DNA of 64,000 nucleotides from Enterococcus alishanensis (lineage in GTDB: Bacteria > Bacillota > Bacilli > Lactobacillales > Enterococcaceae): the NCBI RefSeq assembly GCF_019218635.1, contig NZ_JAHUZB010000005.1, positions 1-64,000 on the forward strand. The letters run 5' to 3'. Position 1 is the first letter of the stretch. Each line of letters begins with the position of its first letter. The position numbers and the translations under genes were made by a program. The notes under the pieces were generated by a model. That model did not search any database. It saw only the letters and a list, made by a program, of their open reading frames with translations, and was not told where the DNA came from. Shown in pieces: positions 56,114 to 64,000 of this stretch.

Positions 56114-57049
56114 TTGGCAGATATTCAAATTGGTAAATCTCAGGTTTATGCTTCAGATTTAGGTTTAGGTACAAATGCGGTTGGGGGACACAACCTGTAT
56201 CCTAACTTGAGTGACGAAACAGGAAAAGAAGTGGTTCGAGTAGCTTTACGTAATGGAATTACTTTATTAGATACTGCTTTTTCTTATGGTCACGGACACT
56301 CTGAAGAATTAATTGGAGAAGTCCTACAAGAAGAAGAATTTGATCGTGCCCGGGCGATCGTTGCAACCAAAGCAGCCCACGATCCCAAACAAGATTTCAA
56401 ATTTAACAATAGTCCAGAATTTTTAAGAAATGCTGTAGAAGAAGCTTTACAAAGATTGCAAACAAACTATTTAGACATCTTTTATATTCATTTTCCAGAT
56501 GAAAACACCGATAAACGTGAAGCAGTTAAAACCTTGCATGAATTAAAAGAAGCCGGAAAAATCCGCGCCATTGGTGTCTCGAACTTTTCTCTAGAACAAT
56601 TAAAAGAAGCCAATACTGATGGCTATGTAGATATTGTTGAAGACCGTTACAGTTTAATACATCGAGAACATGAGAAAGATTTATTCCCCTATTTAGAAAA
56701 ACACCATATTAGTTTTGTCCCTTACTATCCGTTAGATTCTGGTTTGCTTACTGGAAAATATGATCAAGAAGCAACTTTTCCTGCGAGTGATTTACGTAGT
56801 AAAAATCCCGACTTCAAAGGAGAACGCTTTAAAGAAATTATTACTAAAGTAGATCAATTAAAACCAATCGCAAAAAACTACGATGCCACAGTTACACAAC
56901 TTGTTTTAGCTTGGTATATGAAACATCCACAAATTGGTATCGTGATTCCTGGTGCTAAGACACCTGATCAAGTTGAAGCCAATGCAAAAGCTGTTGACTT
57001 GCATTTATCACAGGCTGATTTTGATAAAATCAACCAAATATTTAAATAA
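56114..57049 (+). CDS. Aldo/keto reductase (copy 2)
   Basis: 311 residues, clearly paralogous to copy 1 over the whole length (both begin with IGKS-VYA-DLGLGTNAVGGHNL). Catalytic residues are kept: LLDTAFSYGHG, IVATKAAHD, DIFYIHFPDE. The frame runs 21 codons further upstream through the terminator; GGAG nine bases before TTG at 56114 sets the start, the same register as copy 1. Confidence 0.9.
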   Translation: MADIQIGKSQVYASDLGLGTNAVGGHNLYPNLSDETGKEVVRVALRNGITLLDTAFSYGHGHSEELIGEVLQEEEFDRARAIVATKAAHDPKQDFKFNNSPEFLRNAVEEALQRLQTNYLDIFYIHFPDENTDKREAVKTLHELKEAGKIRAIGVSNFSLEQLKEANTDGYVDIVEDRYSLIHREHEKDLFPYLEKHHISFVPYYPLDSGLLTGKYDQEATFPASDLRSKNPDFKGERFKEIITKVDQLKPIAKNYDATVTQLVLAWYMKHPQIGIVIPGAKTPDQVEANAKAVDLHLSQADFDKINQIFK

Positions 57050-57051
57050 GC

Positions 57052-57093
57052 AAATAGCGATGACGAAAAGTTGAACGTCATCGCTATTTTTTA
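57052..57093. terminator. Shared terminator reductase 2 / D-hydroxyacid dehydrogenase
   Basis: AAATAGCGATGACG and CGTCATCGCTATTT with a loop of about ten bases, T6 on the plus strand. Confidence 0.9.
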
Positions 57094-58050
57094 ATTGACT
57101 ACATTTTTTGGCGTATCTTTTAAAAAGTTATCTAGATTGTCGACAGCTATATCCATCAAACGTTTGCGAGCTTCAGTTGGTGACCAAGCAATGTGCGGCG
57201 TAATTACCGCATTTTTGGCTTTTAATAATGGATTATCTGCTTGGATTGGTTCACTAGAAACAACATCCACACCGAGCGCAGAGATTTTCCCAGTATTTAA
57301 AGCTTCAGTTACCGCTTGTTCATCCAACAAACCACCCCGAGCAGTATTAATCACAATAACATCATTTTTCATTTGGTCAATCGCTGCAGTATTAATCATC
57401 TGAGTGGTTTCAGGAGTCTGAGGAACATGCAAACTAACAATATCTGCTTTACTATATAATTCGGCTAAAGACACTTGTCGATCACCAATATTTTTAGGTG
57501 TCTTCTCACGATGATTATAATAAATCACTTCCATTGAAAAACCATGAGCAATTTTCGCCACGGCTTGACCAATTGCCCCATAACCGATAATTCCAATAGT
57601 TTTCCCACTTAACTCTAAAGTAGGCGCTAAAAAATAAGTGAAATCTAAACTTTTTTGCCAATCTCCTTGATGAACGGAATGATCATGTAAACCTACACGA
57701 CTTGCAATCTCCAATAATAAAGCAAAAGTAAATTGTGCGACAGCATCTGTTCCGTAAGTCGGAATATTGGTCACTGGAATATTTCTCTTGCGTGCGGCCT
57801 CAATGTCTACCACATTAAATCCTGTGGCGTTGACGCCAATGTACTTTAAATGAGAGGCTTTTTCAATCACTTCTGCAGATAAAATCACTTTATTTACTAG
57901 GACTATTTCTGCATCCCCGATTCGCTCTAAAATAGTTTGCTCATTTTGTGGTGTGCGATCATAAATCGTCACCTCACCTAATTTTTCAAAGCCGGCCCAA
58001 CTTAAGTCGCCTGGATTTAGTCCATGGCCATCTAATACAATAATTTTCAT
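57091..58050 (-). CDS. D-2-hydroxyacid dehydrogenase
   Basis: 319 residues. NAD Rossmann motif GIIGYGAIGQAVAKIA, catalytic Arg in NTARGGLLDE, Glu in VVSSEP, His in PHIAWSPTEAR. Closest in look to glycerate dehydrogenase/hydroxypyruvate reductases. ATG at 58050 after GAGG; a TTG two codons upstream is less likely. A TGTTATAAT extended -10 (58073-58081) directly upstream is its likely promoter. Confidence 0.87.
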   Translation of the reverse strand: MKIIVLDGHGLNPGDLSWAGFEKLGEVTIYDRTPQNEQTILERIGDAEIVLVNKVILSAEVIEKASHLKYIGVNATGFNVVDIEAARKRNIPVTNIPTYGTDAVAQFTFALLLEIASRVGLHDHSVHQGDWQKSLDFTYFLAPTLELSGKTIGIIGYGAIGQAVAKIAHGFSMEVIYYNHREKTPKNIGDRQVSLAELYSKADIVSLHVPQTPETTQMINTAAIDQMKNDVIVINTARGGLLDEQAVTEALNTGKISALGVDVVSSEPIQADNPLLKAKNAVITPHIAWSPTEARKRLMDIAVDNLDNFLKDTPKNVVN

Positions 58051-58080
58051 ACTCAAACCTCTTTTTTGGTTTATTATAAC

Positions 58081-58118
58081 AAAAAAAGAGTTTAAAGCAC
58101 TCGGCTCAAACTCTTTTT
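58081..58118 (-). terminator. Terminator of proS
   Basis: Minus strand AAAGAGTTTGAGC and GCTTTAAACTCTTT pair, followed by TTTTG; about 110 bp after the proS stop. The stretch between holds no gene. Confidence 0.85.
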
Positions 58119-58229
58119 CCTAGCTTAAAATTACCTTTCCTGTTAAAAACTCTTCACATCTGCTAACTGGTGGCTGATTTCCGTATTCTAGCGATGTTCA
58201 TCATTTAGTATTTTTAAGCGACAGATTTA

Positions 58230-59669
58230 TTAATACGCCCGAGCAATCCAAACCGTATGTTTCGCTGGTTTGCCAGAAACGATATCAACCGTTTTTTCAA
58301 CTGGTGGATTGAATGGAATATTTCGTGTTGTAAAGCCAGTTTCTTCTTTAATTTTGGCTTCGGTTTCTTCTGTCCCATCCCAACCAATTAACACAAATCC
58401 TGGTGTTTCACCAGCTGTCTTAGATTTTTCAATGTGGGCTTTTAATTCATCTAAAGTATCTACATCAGTATGCTCATTTTCAGCATAACGAACATTAGCA
58501 CTTTCAAATAACCGTTTTTGCATAATATCTAATTGTTCTGTTACGTAATTTGTTAACTCATTTAGAGAAACTGACTCTTTGTCGGCCAAATCACGCATTT
58601 TCACGACAACTTGATTATTTTCTAAATCTCTAGGACCAAATTCTACTCGTAATGGTGCACCTTTTAATTCCCACTCATTAAATTTATAACCTGGTGTATT
58701 ATCAGTTTCATCAATTCTCACACGTAATCCTGTATCTTGTAATTGTGCTTTGATTTCTTTTAATTTATCTAAGATTGCTGGATTTTTTTGCCAAGGACCA
58801 ACTGGAACTAAAATAACTTGAGTTGGTGCCACTTTTGGTGGTAATACCAAGCCTTGCTCATCTCCATGAACCATGATTAATGCGCCAATTAAACGAGTAG
58901 AAATACCCCATGATGTTGTATAAACAAAATCATGTTCGTTATTACGATTTAAGAATTTAATATCAAAAGCTTCCGCAAAATTTTGACCTAAATAGTGTGA
59001 CGTTCCTGCTTGAACTGCTTTACCATCTCGCATCATTGCTTCAACAGAATAAGTATCCACCGCACCAGCAAATCGTTCAGCTGGTGTTTTTTGACCACGA
59101 TAAACTGGAATAGCCAACGTGTCTTCAATCAAAGTTGCATAAGCTTCTAAAATTGACATTGTCCGACGACGCGCATCTTCTTCAGTTTCGTGAGCTGTAT
59201 GACCTTCTTGCCATAAAAATTCAGAGGTCCGTAAAAATGGCATAGTTTTCTTTTCCCAACGGAAAACATTGGCCCATTGATTAATTTCTAATGGTAAATC
59301 ACGATAAGAATTCACCCAATTAGAAAAAGCATCACCAATTAACGTTTCAGAAGTTGGACGTAACGCATAATGTTCTTCTAATTCTTCATCACCAACACGA
59401 GTTAACCATGGTAGTTCTGGTGCAAAACCTTCCACGTGTTCTTCTTCTTTTTCTAAGAAATGTTTAGGAATCAACATTGGAAAATAAACATTGCGGATAT
59501 CTTGCGTCCGTAAATATTTGTTGAAATCATCTTGGATATGCTGCCACAATTCAAAACCATCTGGTTTAAAAATGATACATCCTCGAACAGGTGAATAATC
59601 CATCAAATCAGCTTTTTGGATAGTTTGCAAATACCATTTTGAAAAATCTTCTCTTTGTAAATCTGACAT
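58230..59669 (-). CDS. proS: Prolyl-tRNA synthetase, archaeal/eukaryotic type
   Basis: 479 residues. Class II core (motif 2 NVFRWEKKTMPFLRTSEFLWQEGHTAH; YALRPTSETLI), anticodon domain (about 285-385), and a C-terminal extension ending KHTVWIARAY. The protein lacks the editing insertion found in the about 570-residue bacterial form, and the C-terminal domain with a final tyrosine marks the archaeal/eukaryotic type. It charges tRNA-Pro. AGGAGGAG before ATG. Regulated by the T-box upstream. Many enterococci have the long bacterial enzyme, so this may be a second copy. Confidence 0.93.
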   Translation of the reverse strand: MSDLQREDFSKWYLQTIQKADLMDYSPVRGCIIFKPDGFELWQHIQDDFNKYLRTQDIRNVYFPMLIPKHFLEKEEEHVEGFAPELPWLTRVGDEELEEHYALRPTSETLIGDAFSNWVNSYRDLPLEINQWANVFRWEKKTMPFLRTSEFLWQEGHTAHETEEDARRRTMSILEAYATLIEDTLAIPVYRGQKTPAERFAGAVDTYSVEAMMRDGKAVQAGTSHYLGQNFAEAFDIKFLNRNNEHDFVYTTSWGISTRLIGALIMVHGDEQGLVLPPKVAPTQVILVPVGPWQKNPAILDKLKEIKAQLQDTGLRVRIDETDNTPGYKFNEWELKGAPLRVEFGPRDLENNQVVVKMRDLADKESVSLNELTNYVTEQLDIMQKRLFESANVRYAENEHTDVDTLDELKAHIEKSKTAGETPGFVLIGWDGTEETEAKIKEETGFTTRNIPFNPPVEKTVDIVSGKPAKHTVWIARAY

Positions 59670-59696
59670 ATTGTCTCCTCCTAAAATAAAATTGCC

Positions 59697-59937
59697 AATA
59701 AAAAAACCGCTCCGTCCTCACGTAAATGTAAGGACGAAACGGATAATTTCGCGGTACCACCTTGCTTGATCAAAACTTATTTGATCCAACTTTCAGCTCT
59801 ATTAACGCTAGAGTCACGTATTGTTTTCACAATAGGCTTCTTTGGTAGGTTCATAAATTTCAGTGGGTGTGTTGATCTTTCAGCCGGTGAATCAACTCTC
59901 TGCTACCGTAAAAATTTATTACTAATCCAAATGCTTG
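59697..59937 (-). ncRNA. T-box leader of proS
   Basis: T-box string AGGTGGTACCGCG (59750-59762) and terminator CCGTTTCGTCCTTAC/GTGAGGACGGAGCGG with T7 (59697-59742). Stem I starts with GGTAGCAGAGAG; on its 3' arm GAACCTACC offers CCT (Pro) at 59847-59849 as specifier, in agreement with the gene. Confidence 0.92.
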
Positions 59938-59942
59938 TTCTT

Positions 59943-59971
59943 ATACTAACTAGATTTATTTAAAATTGCAA
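59943..59971 (-). promoter_or_regulatory. proS promoter
   Basis: Minus strand -35 TTGCAA (59966-59971), 17 bases, -10 TAGTAT (59943-59948), placed right before the T-box. Confidence 0.75.
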
Positions 59972-59989
59972 GAGAAAAATAAAATTTTT

Positions 59990-60841
59990 TTAATCTTCAG
60001 GAACATAACGCTCTTCTAAACGGCTCATCCACCAGCCTAAACCAGCACCTAAAATACACAATACACCACAGGCAAAGAAGGCCAAAAAGCTAAATCCTGC
60101 ATAATCTGTCGGTACAATCATTACTGTCGATGCAAAAACAATTCCTAGAATAAAATGGAACATCGGTGCATAGTATCTCGCAAAAACCCAATCCATTACT
60201 TTAGATAGACTTAGTACCACGACTAATCCACCAATACCAATCGGAATAATCACGCCTAAATCAATTGTCTTAAAACCATCAGCCATCGCTTTATACATCC
60301 CCATATAAACTAAAAAGTTTGAAGGGCTCAGTCCAGGTACAATTAAACCTAAACCAATCAAGCCGCCAGCAATCATCCAAGTGAAAAAGTTTTGATCCAC
60401 TTCACCAAATAAGCTAGAGCCTTGCCATAAAAATAAAAAGCCAACTACAAAACTCACGACTAAAATAATCATATCTTTCGTATCGCGACCTTTTTTCCCC
60501 GCTTCTTTCCACAATGCCGGCACAGTTCCAATAATACAACCCACAAAAAACCATAGCATAATAGTCTCAAAGGAACCAAGTAAAAAACTGACCGCAAAAG
60601 ATAAAACAAAAACCCCAGTCAAGCCACCTAAACCTACTGGAATAAAAAATAAAACATTTTCTTTAAAATTTCGCGTTATATGGGCTAAAAAAGAAATAAT
60701 TCGTTCATAAATACCAAAAACTGCCGCCAATGCCCCGCCACTGATTCCCGGTAAAATAAAACCTGAACCGATAAACATCCCTTTAACAAAACGTAATATC
60801 CAACTACCTACATTTTTTTCAGACCGTGCCTGCTTTTCCAT
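59990..60841 (-). CDS. DUF368 membrane protein (undecaprenyl-phosphate translocase type)
   Basis: 283 residues, about eight membrane helices. Two related re-entrant segments are visible: GSGFILPGISGGALAAVFGIY (about 27-47) and GLGLIVPGLSPSNFLVYMGMY (about 163-183), an internal duplication typical of the family. DUF368 proteins (PopT) return undecaprenyl phosphate across the membrane for wall synthesis. GAAGGAG before ATG. 102 bp behind eno. A second candidate flippase, a DedA protein, is at 7473. Confidence 0.88.
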   Translation of the reverse strand: MEKQARSEKNVGSWILRFVKGMFIGSGFILPGISGGALAAVFGIYERIISFLAHITRNFKENVLFFIPVGLGGLTGVFVLSFAVSFLLGSFETIMLWFFVGCIIGTVPALWKEAGKKGRDTKDMIILVVSFVVGFLFLWQGSSLFGEVDQNFFTWMIAGGLIGLGLIVPGLSPSNFLVYMGMYKAMADGFKTIDLGVIIPIGIGGLVVVLSLSKVMDWVFARYYAPMFHFILGIVFASTVMIVPTDYAGFSFLAFFACGVLCILGAGLGWWMSRLEERYVPED

Positions 60842-60943
60842 TTAATAAAAATCTCCTTCTCTCTTCGTCATCTAAAATAGTTTAACGATAAAGAAAGGAG
60901 GAGACAAGTTATTTTTTAGTTGGTTTAATTTTTTTATAAAATT

Positions 60944-62221
60944 CTATAAGCTTTCTTTAGGAAAATGAGCTAGTTTAGCTTGTCCTTCAAGTTCTTCTTC
61001 TATCCGTAAGAATTGATTGTATTTTTCTACGCGTTCACTACGGGCCATTGAACCCGTTTTGATTTGGCCAGCACTCAAAGCCACGGCAAAATCAGCAATA
61101 AATGTATCTCCTGTTTCGCCAGAACGATGAGAAATCATAGTAGTATAGCCATTTTCCCGTGCCATCCGAATCGTTTCGATTGATTCAGATACTGTTCCAA
61201 TTTGATTTAATTTAATTAAAATAGAATTGGCAATATCATTTTTAATTCCGTCTGCAAAAATCTTCGGATTGGTGACAAATATGTCATCGGCAACTAATTG
61301 AATTTTATCTTTCATTGCCTCCGTCATTAATTTAAAACCGTCCCAGTCATGTTCAGAAAAACCATCTTCTATTGAAATAATAATTGGGTATTTTGCAACT
61401 AGATTTTGGTAATAAGTTAACATTTCAGCAGAAGATAATTCTTTGCCTTCGAATTTGTATTTTTTGCTAGCATCATCGTAAAATTCACTGGATGCTGGAT
61501 CAATCGCTATGGCAATTTCTTCAATTGGTGTATAGCCAGCCGTTTCAATTGCTTCAATCAATGTTTCAATAGCTACTTCAGTTGAGGGTAATTTAGGAGC
61601 AAAGCCACCTTCATCACCAACTGCCGTTTCATAACCATTATTAGCTAAAATAGCTTTCAAAGTATGATAAATATTAGCAATTTTTTCCACACCATCGCGA
61701 AAGCTTTCACGTTTTACTGGCGTAATTAGAAATTCTTGCACATCAATTCCTGAATCTGCGTGAACCCCACCATTAATTACGTTAAAAAAAGGTTGTGGTA
61801 GTTCTAAATCTACTCCACCTAAATAACGATATAGAGGAATGTTTTTGCTCGCTGCGGCAGCTCTAGCTACTGCCATTGATACCCCTAAAATCGCATTAGC
61901 ACCTAAACGACTTTTGTTATCCGTTCCATCCAGATCAATCATAATTTGGTCAATTACAGCTTGATCAAAAGGTCTTTTACCGATCAAAGCATTTTTAATT
62001 TCTGTATTTACATTATCTACGGCTTTTAACACACCTTTACCTTGCAAGCGACTACCGCCATCTCTTAATTCAACTGCTTCACGATCCCCAGTTGAGGCAC
62101 CGCTAGGAACTTCAGCACGACCTAATGTCCCATCTGTTAATATAATATCGACTTCGACAGTTGGATTTCCTCTTGAATCAAAAATTTCCCGAGCTTTTAC
62201 ATTTTCAATAACTGTTGACAT
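60944..62221 (-). CDS. eno: Enolase
   Basis: 425 residues. [32 protein letters not shown], general acid/base [13 protein letters not shown] (Glu) and [10 protein letters not shown] (Lys), SHRSGETGD are intact; the metal site reads [11 protein letters not shown] rather than the common LVGDDLFVTN. Interconverts 2-phosphoglycerate and phosphoenolpyruvate. The sequence differs from the usual lactic-acid-bacterial housekeeping enolase (few conserved residues outside the active site in variable loops), so a second, special-purpose copy is likely. AAGGAGG eight bases before ATG. Fluoride, a strong enolase inhibitor, is the ligand of the upstream riboswitch. Confidence 0.93.
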   Translation of the reverse strand: MSTVIENVKAREIFDSRGNPTVEVDIILTDGTLGRAEVPSGASTGDREAVELRDGGSRLQGKGVLKAVDNVNTEIKNALIGKRPFDQAVIDQIMIDLDGTDNKSRLGANAILGVSMAVARAAAASKNIPLYRYLGGVDLELPQPFFNVINGGVHADSGIDVQEFLITPVKRESFRDGVEKIANIYHTLKAILANNGYETAVGDEGGFAPKLPSTEVAIETLIEAIETAGYTPIEEIAIAIDPASSEFYDDASKKYKFEGKELSSAEMLTYYQNLVAKYPIIISIEDGFSEHDWDGFKLMTEAMKDKIQLVADDIFVTNPKIFADGIKNDIANSILIKLNQIGTVSESIETIRMARENGYTTMISHRSGETGDTFIADFAVALSAGQIKTGSMARSERVEKYNQFLRIEEELEGQAKLAHFPKESL

Positions 62222-62248
62222 AATAATTCCTCCTTATTTTTGCAAACA

Positions 62249-62352
62249 AAAAAACACCTATCGAAAGGTAAATTTTTTTGTAAGCAGACAAAAAAACTTA
62301 ACTTGCAATAGGTGTCATCAGCTTTGCAGCGGTTATAGGGGAACACCATCCC
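62249..62352 (-). ncRNA. Fluoride riboswitch of eno
   Basis: The minus-strand RNA starts GGGATGGTGTTCCCC, goes on with TATAACCGCTGC and closes with AGCTGATGACACCTATT, the fluoride (crcB-motif) aptamer signature, at 62305-62352. The strand ACACCTAT (62308-62315) is complementary to ATAGGTGT (62254-62261), which is followed by seven T, so aptamer and terminator compete for it. Fluoride should stabilise the aptamer and let transcription reach eno. Confidence 0.93.
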
Positions 62353-62366
62353 TTTGATTAAATAAA

Positions 62367-62395
62367 AATATACACTTATTTCAAAAAACAATCAA
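62367..62395 (-). promoter_or_regulatory. eno promoter
   Basis: Minus strand -35 TTGATT (62390-62395), 17 bases, -10 TATATT (62367-62372), placing the start a few bases before the fluoride aptamer. Confidence 0.8.
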
Positions 62396-62402
62396 ATAAT
62401 AA

Positions 62403-62972
62403 CTATTTTAAATTTTTGTAGGCACGATTCAGGAATTCTTGCCGTTCCTCTGAAGAAATCGTACCAATTAAATCCAAATGATGCCAAGCTACTTTTTTCA
62501 CACCCACATCCTTTAGCGTAGTAATCAGCTGGTGACGATAACTATCATTGCAACGTTCTTTCAGACTTTCAGTCGATTGTTCTGATGTTGAAAATACAAC
62601 TGCTGAATCAATCTTCAATAGCGGCTGAATCCCATTTCCTTCATCATAAAAAGCAAATTGATTTAGCAAAATCTTATCTAAAAAACCTTTCAAACTTGCT
62701 GGTGTAGCATACCACCAAACAGGAAAAATAATTATTAACTGCTGCGTATCTTTCAATATTTCCATGTATTTTTCAATCAATGGATCTAATACTTTTCCTG
62801 CTTGATAAACAGCCAACTCATTTTCTGTCATAACAGGATTAAACCGATCAGCTTTTAGGTCAATTACTTGATAATCTTTTTTATCAGTGATTAAATGGCT
62901 GATTAAATTTTCTTTGATTTGGTGATTAAAACTTTTTTGATAAGGATGATCAATTAAGATTGTGGTTGTCAT
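62403..62972 (-). CDS. NAD(P)H-dependent oxidoreductase (flavodoxin-like)
   Basis: 189 residues, quinone-oxidoreductase type. Short N-terminal FMN loop (LIDHPYQKSFNHQ), and FPVWWYATPASLKGFLDKILLNQFAFY, the diagnostic FAD/FMN and substrate segment. Probably a two-electron quinone or azo reductase. AGGAGG lies seven bases before ATG at 62972; a second ATG one codon earlier and a longer frame to 63020 are less likely. Separate from eno, which has its own promoter. Confidence 0.85.
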   Translation of the reverse strand: MTTTILIDHPYQKSFNHQIKENLISHLITDKKDYQVIDLKADRFNPVMTENELAVYQAGKVLDPLIEKYMEILKDTQQLIIIFPVWWYATPASLKGFLDKILLNQFAFYDEGNGIQPLLKIDSAVVFSTSEQSTESLKERCNDSYRHQLITTLKDVGVKKVAWHHLDLIGTISSEERQEFLNRAYKNLK

Positions 62973-63058
62973 CATGACGCCTCCTACATAATGGGAATAT
63001 TTTGATAAAAGCCTGTTCACAATTTAAAATTTTTTTCATTTATATAATACTAATTTTG

Positions 63059-63099
63059 CAAAAAAAGAGTGTTAAACTTTATTTCAGTTTAACACTCTT
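63059..63099 (-). terminator. Terminator of ackA
   Basis: Minus strand AAGAGTGTTAAACT and AGTTTAACACTCTT form a perfect 14-bp stem followed by TTTTTTG. Confidence 0.93.
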
Positions 63100-63125
63100 A
63101 AATACAATATTGAATGATTCGTTGC

Positions 63126-64000
63126 TTATTTGCTTAAACGTTCTACGTCGCGGGCAATCATTACTTCTTCATCAGTCGGAATCACGTAAACTTTTACACG
63201 AGAGTCAGCTGTTGAGATTTCTGCTTCTTTACCATGGATTTTTTTGTTTAATTCTTTGTCGATTTCAACACCAAACCAAGACATATTTGCTATAACCATG
63301 TCGCGAACTAAGTCAGCATTTTCACCAACGCCAGCAGTAAAGACGATTGCATCTACACCATCCATTACTGAAATATATTGCGCAATATATTTACGAATCC
63401 GATCAGTATAAATTTCCATTGCTAAAATGGCATCTTCATTTCCTTCAGCGTATGCATCTTCGATATCACGCATATCACTTGATAAACCAGTAATTCCTAA
63501 AACACCAGATTTTTTATTTAAGATATCGATCATTTCGTTAATGTTAGCAATGCCTTCTTTTTCCATAATGTATGGTAATAGAGAAGCATCCACATCACCA
63601 GAACGAGTTCCCATTGTTAAACCTGCAAGTGGCGTGAAGCCCATTGAAGTGTCGACAGATTTTCCACCTAAAACAGCAGCGATTGAACCACCATTTCCGA
63701 TATGTGCTGTGATAATTTTAGTTTCTGCCAAAGGTTTGCCTAATAATTCTGCCGCTCTTTCGGACACATAACGATGGCTTGTTCCGTGGAAACCATATTT
63801 ACGAGCAGCGTATTTTTCATAATATTCTTTTGGCAAGCTGTACATATAATTTACTTTAGGCATTGTTGCGTGGAATGATGTATCAAACACAGCCACACTT
63901 GTAATGTTTGGTAAAATATTTCTGAAAGCTTTGATTCCCATTGCATTGGCTGGGTTGTGTAATGGAGCAAATTCACTTAATTCTTCGATTTTTGCTAAGA
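63126..64000 (-). CDS. ackA: Acetate kinase (5' end outside window)
   Basis: Partial: 291 C-terminal codons; the frame is open through the right edge, reading [22 protein letters not shown] at the edge, so the N-terminal part lies beyond 64000. Motifs [43 protein letters not shown] and [13 protein letters not shown] are all family hallmarks. Makes ATP from acetyl phosphate, the end of the pyruvate-acetate branch. Internal ATG at 63941 is not the start. Confidence 0.97.
   Translation of the reverse strand, partial: LAKIEELSEFAPLHNPANAMGIKAFRNILPNITSVAVFDTSFHATMPKVNYMYSLPKEYYEKYAARKYGFHGTSHRYVSERAAELLGKPLAETKIITAHIGNGGSIAAVLGGKSVDTSMGFTPLAGLTMGTRSGDVDASLLPYIMEKEGIANINEMIDILNKKSGVLGITGLSSDMRDIEDAYAEGNEDAILAMEIYTDRIRKYIAQYISVMDGVDAIVFTAGVGENADLVRDMVIANMSWFGVEIDKELNKKIHGKEAEISTADSRVKVYVIPTDEEVMIARDVERLSK

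Noticed and set aside
1-64000. CRISPR arrays, prophage, insertion sequences, toxin-antitoxin or defence islands
   Set aside because: No regularly spaced repeats, transposase, integrase, phage structural or restriction genes were found; SNF2 and SbcCD are taken as repair genes rather than defence.

Overview
The window is 64 kb of a low-GC Gram-positive chromosome and looks like a member of the Lactobacillales, most probably the Enterococcaceae (Enterococcus or a near relative). The evidence is the maltose locus of the enterococcal type (a PTS permease followed by a MapP-like maltose-6'-phosphate phosphatase, divergent from maltose phosphorylase), the order spx-mecA-coiA-pepF-spxH-CYTH-relQ-nadK-rluD-mgtE, and strong AGGAGG ribosome binding sites with frequent GTG/TTG starts. 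The species cannot be settled by eye. I see no prophage, insertion sequence, CRISPR array, integron or tRNA gene; nearly all of it is core chromosome.

Layout. 1-250: leader and tandem promoters of an rRNA-type operon leaving the left edge on the minus strand. 0.25-7.5 kb: maltose uptake and breakdown with its LacI-type regulator. 7.5-11.4 kb: DedA membrane protein, PanE-family reductase, amino acid permease, aquaporin. 11.6-14.1 kb: ribosomal proteins L11, L1, L10, L7/L12 with leaders. 14.2-19.1 kb: serine dehydratase, lactate oxidase, a lipoprotein hydrolase, nusG, secE, rpmG. 19.2-27.0 kb: CBS-ACT protein, QueT under a preQ1 riboswitch, lipid kinase, RecD2, phosphatase, TrmL behind a structured attenuator, RlmA, CutC. 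27.0-36.9 kb: Mg2+ transport, pseudouridine synthase, NAD kinase, RelQ, CYTH, SpxH, PepF, CoiA, MecA, Spx, the last five forming a stress/proteolysis block. 36.9-37.6 kb: very AT-rich gap without a credible gene. 37.6-45.8 kb: HAD phosphatase and an sbcD-sbcC-SNF2 DNA-repair operon. 45.9-51.4 kb: DUF554, PlsC, a tRNA-modification-type methyltransferase, YazA, OatA, YitT. 51.5-59.9 kb: hisS-aspS and proS, each behind a T-box, with two tandem aldo/keto reductases and a D-2-hydroxyacid dehydrogenase between. 60-64 kb: DUF368, an enolase under a fluoride riboswitch, an NAD(P)H oxidoreductase and the 3' part of ackA.

How the parts work together. MalT brings maltose in as maltose 6'-phosphate, MapP removes the phosphate, MalP phosphorolyses maltose, PgmB converts beta-glucose 1-phosphate to glucose 6-phosphate, and MalR probably shuts both divergent promoters; one operator exactly fills the malP promoter spacer. 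Serine dehydratase, lactate oxidase and acetate kinase all feed or drain pyruvate and acetyl phosphate.

The most interesting content is RNA-level control. Five minus-strand leaders carry recognisable or strongly suggestive regulatory RNA: a preQ1-I riboswitch (queT), a fluoride riboswitch that controls an enolase, T-boxes (hisS-aspS and proS) and an L10 leader. A sixth leader (trmL) has three stacked hairpins ending in a terminator and is the best candidate for a less well described element. A repeated motif before both rplK and rplA may be an L1 control site. Start codons were moved from the longest frame wherever a ribosome binding site decided the matter; each case is explained.
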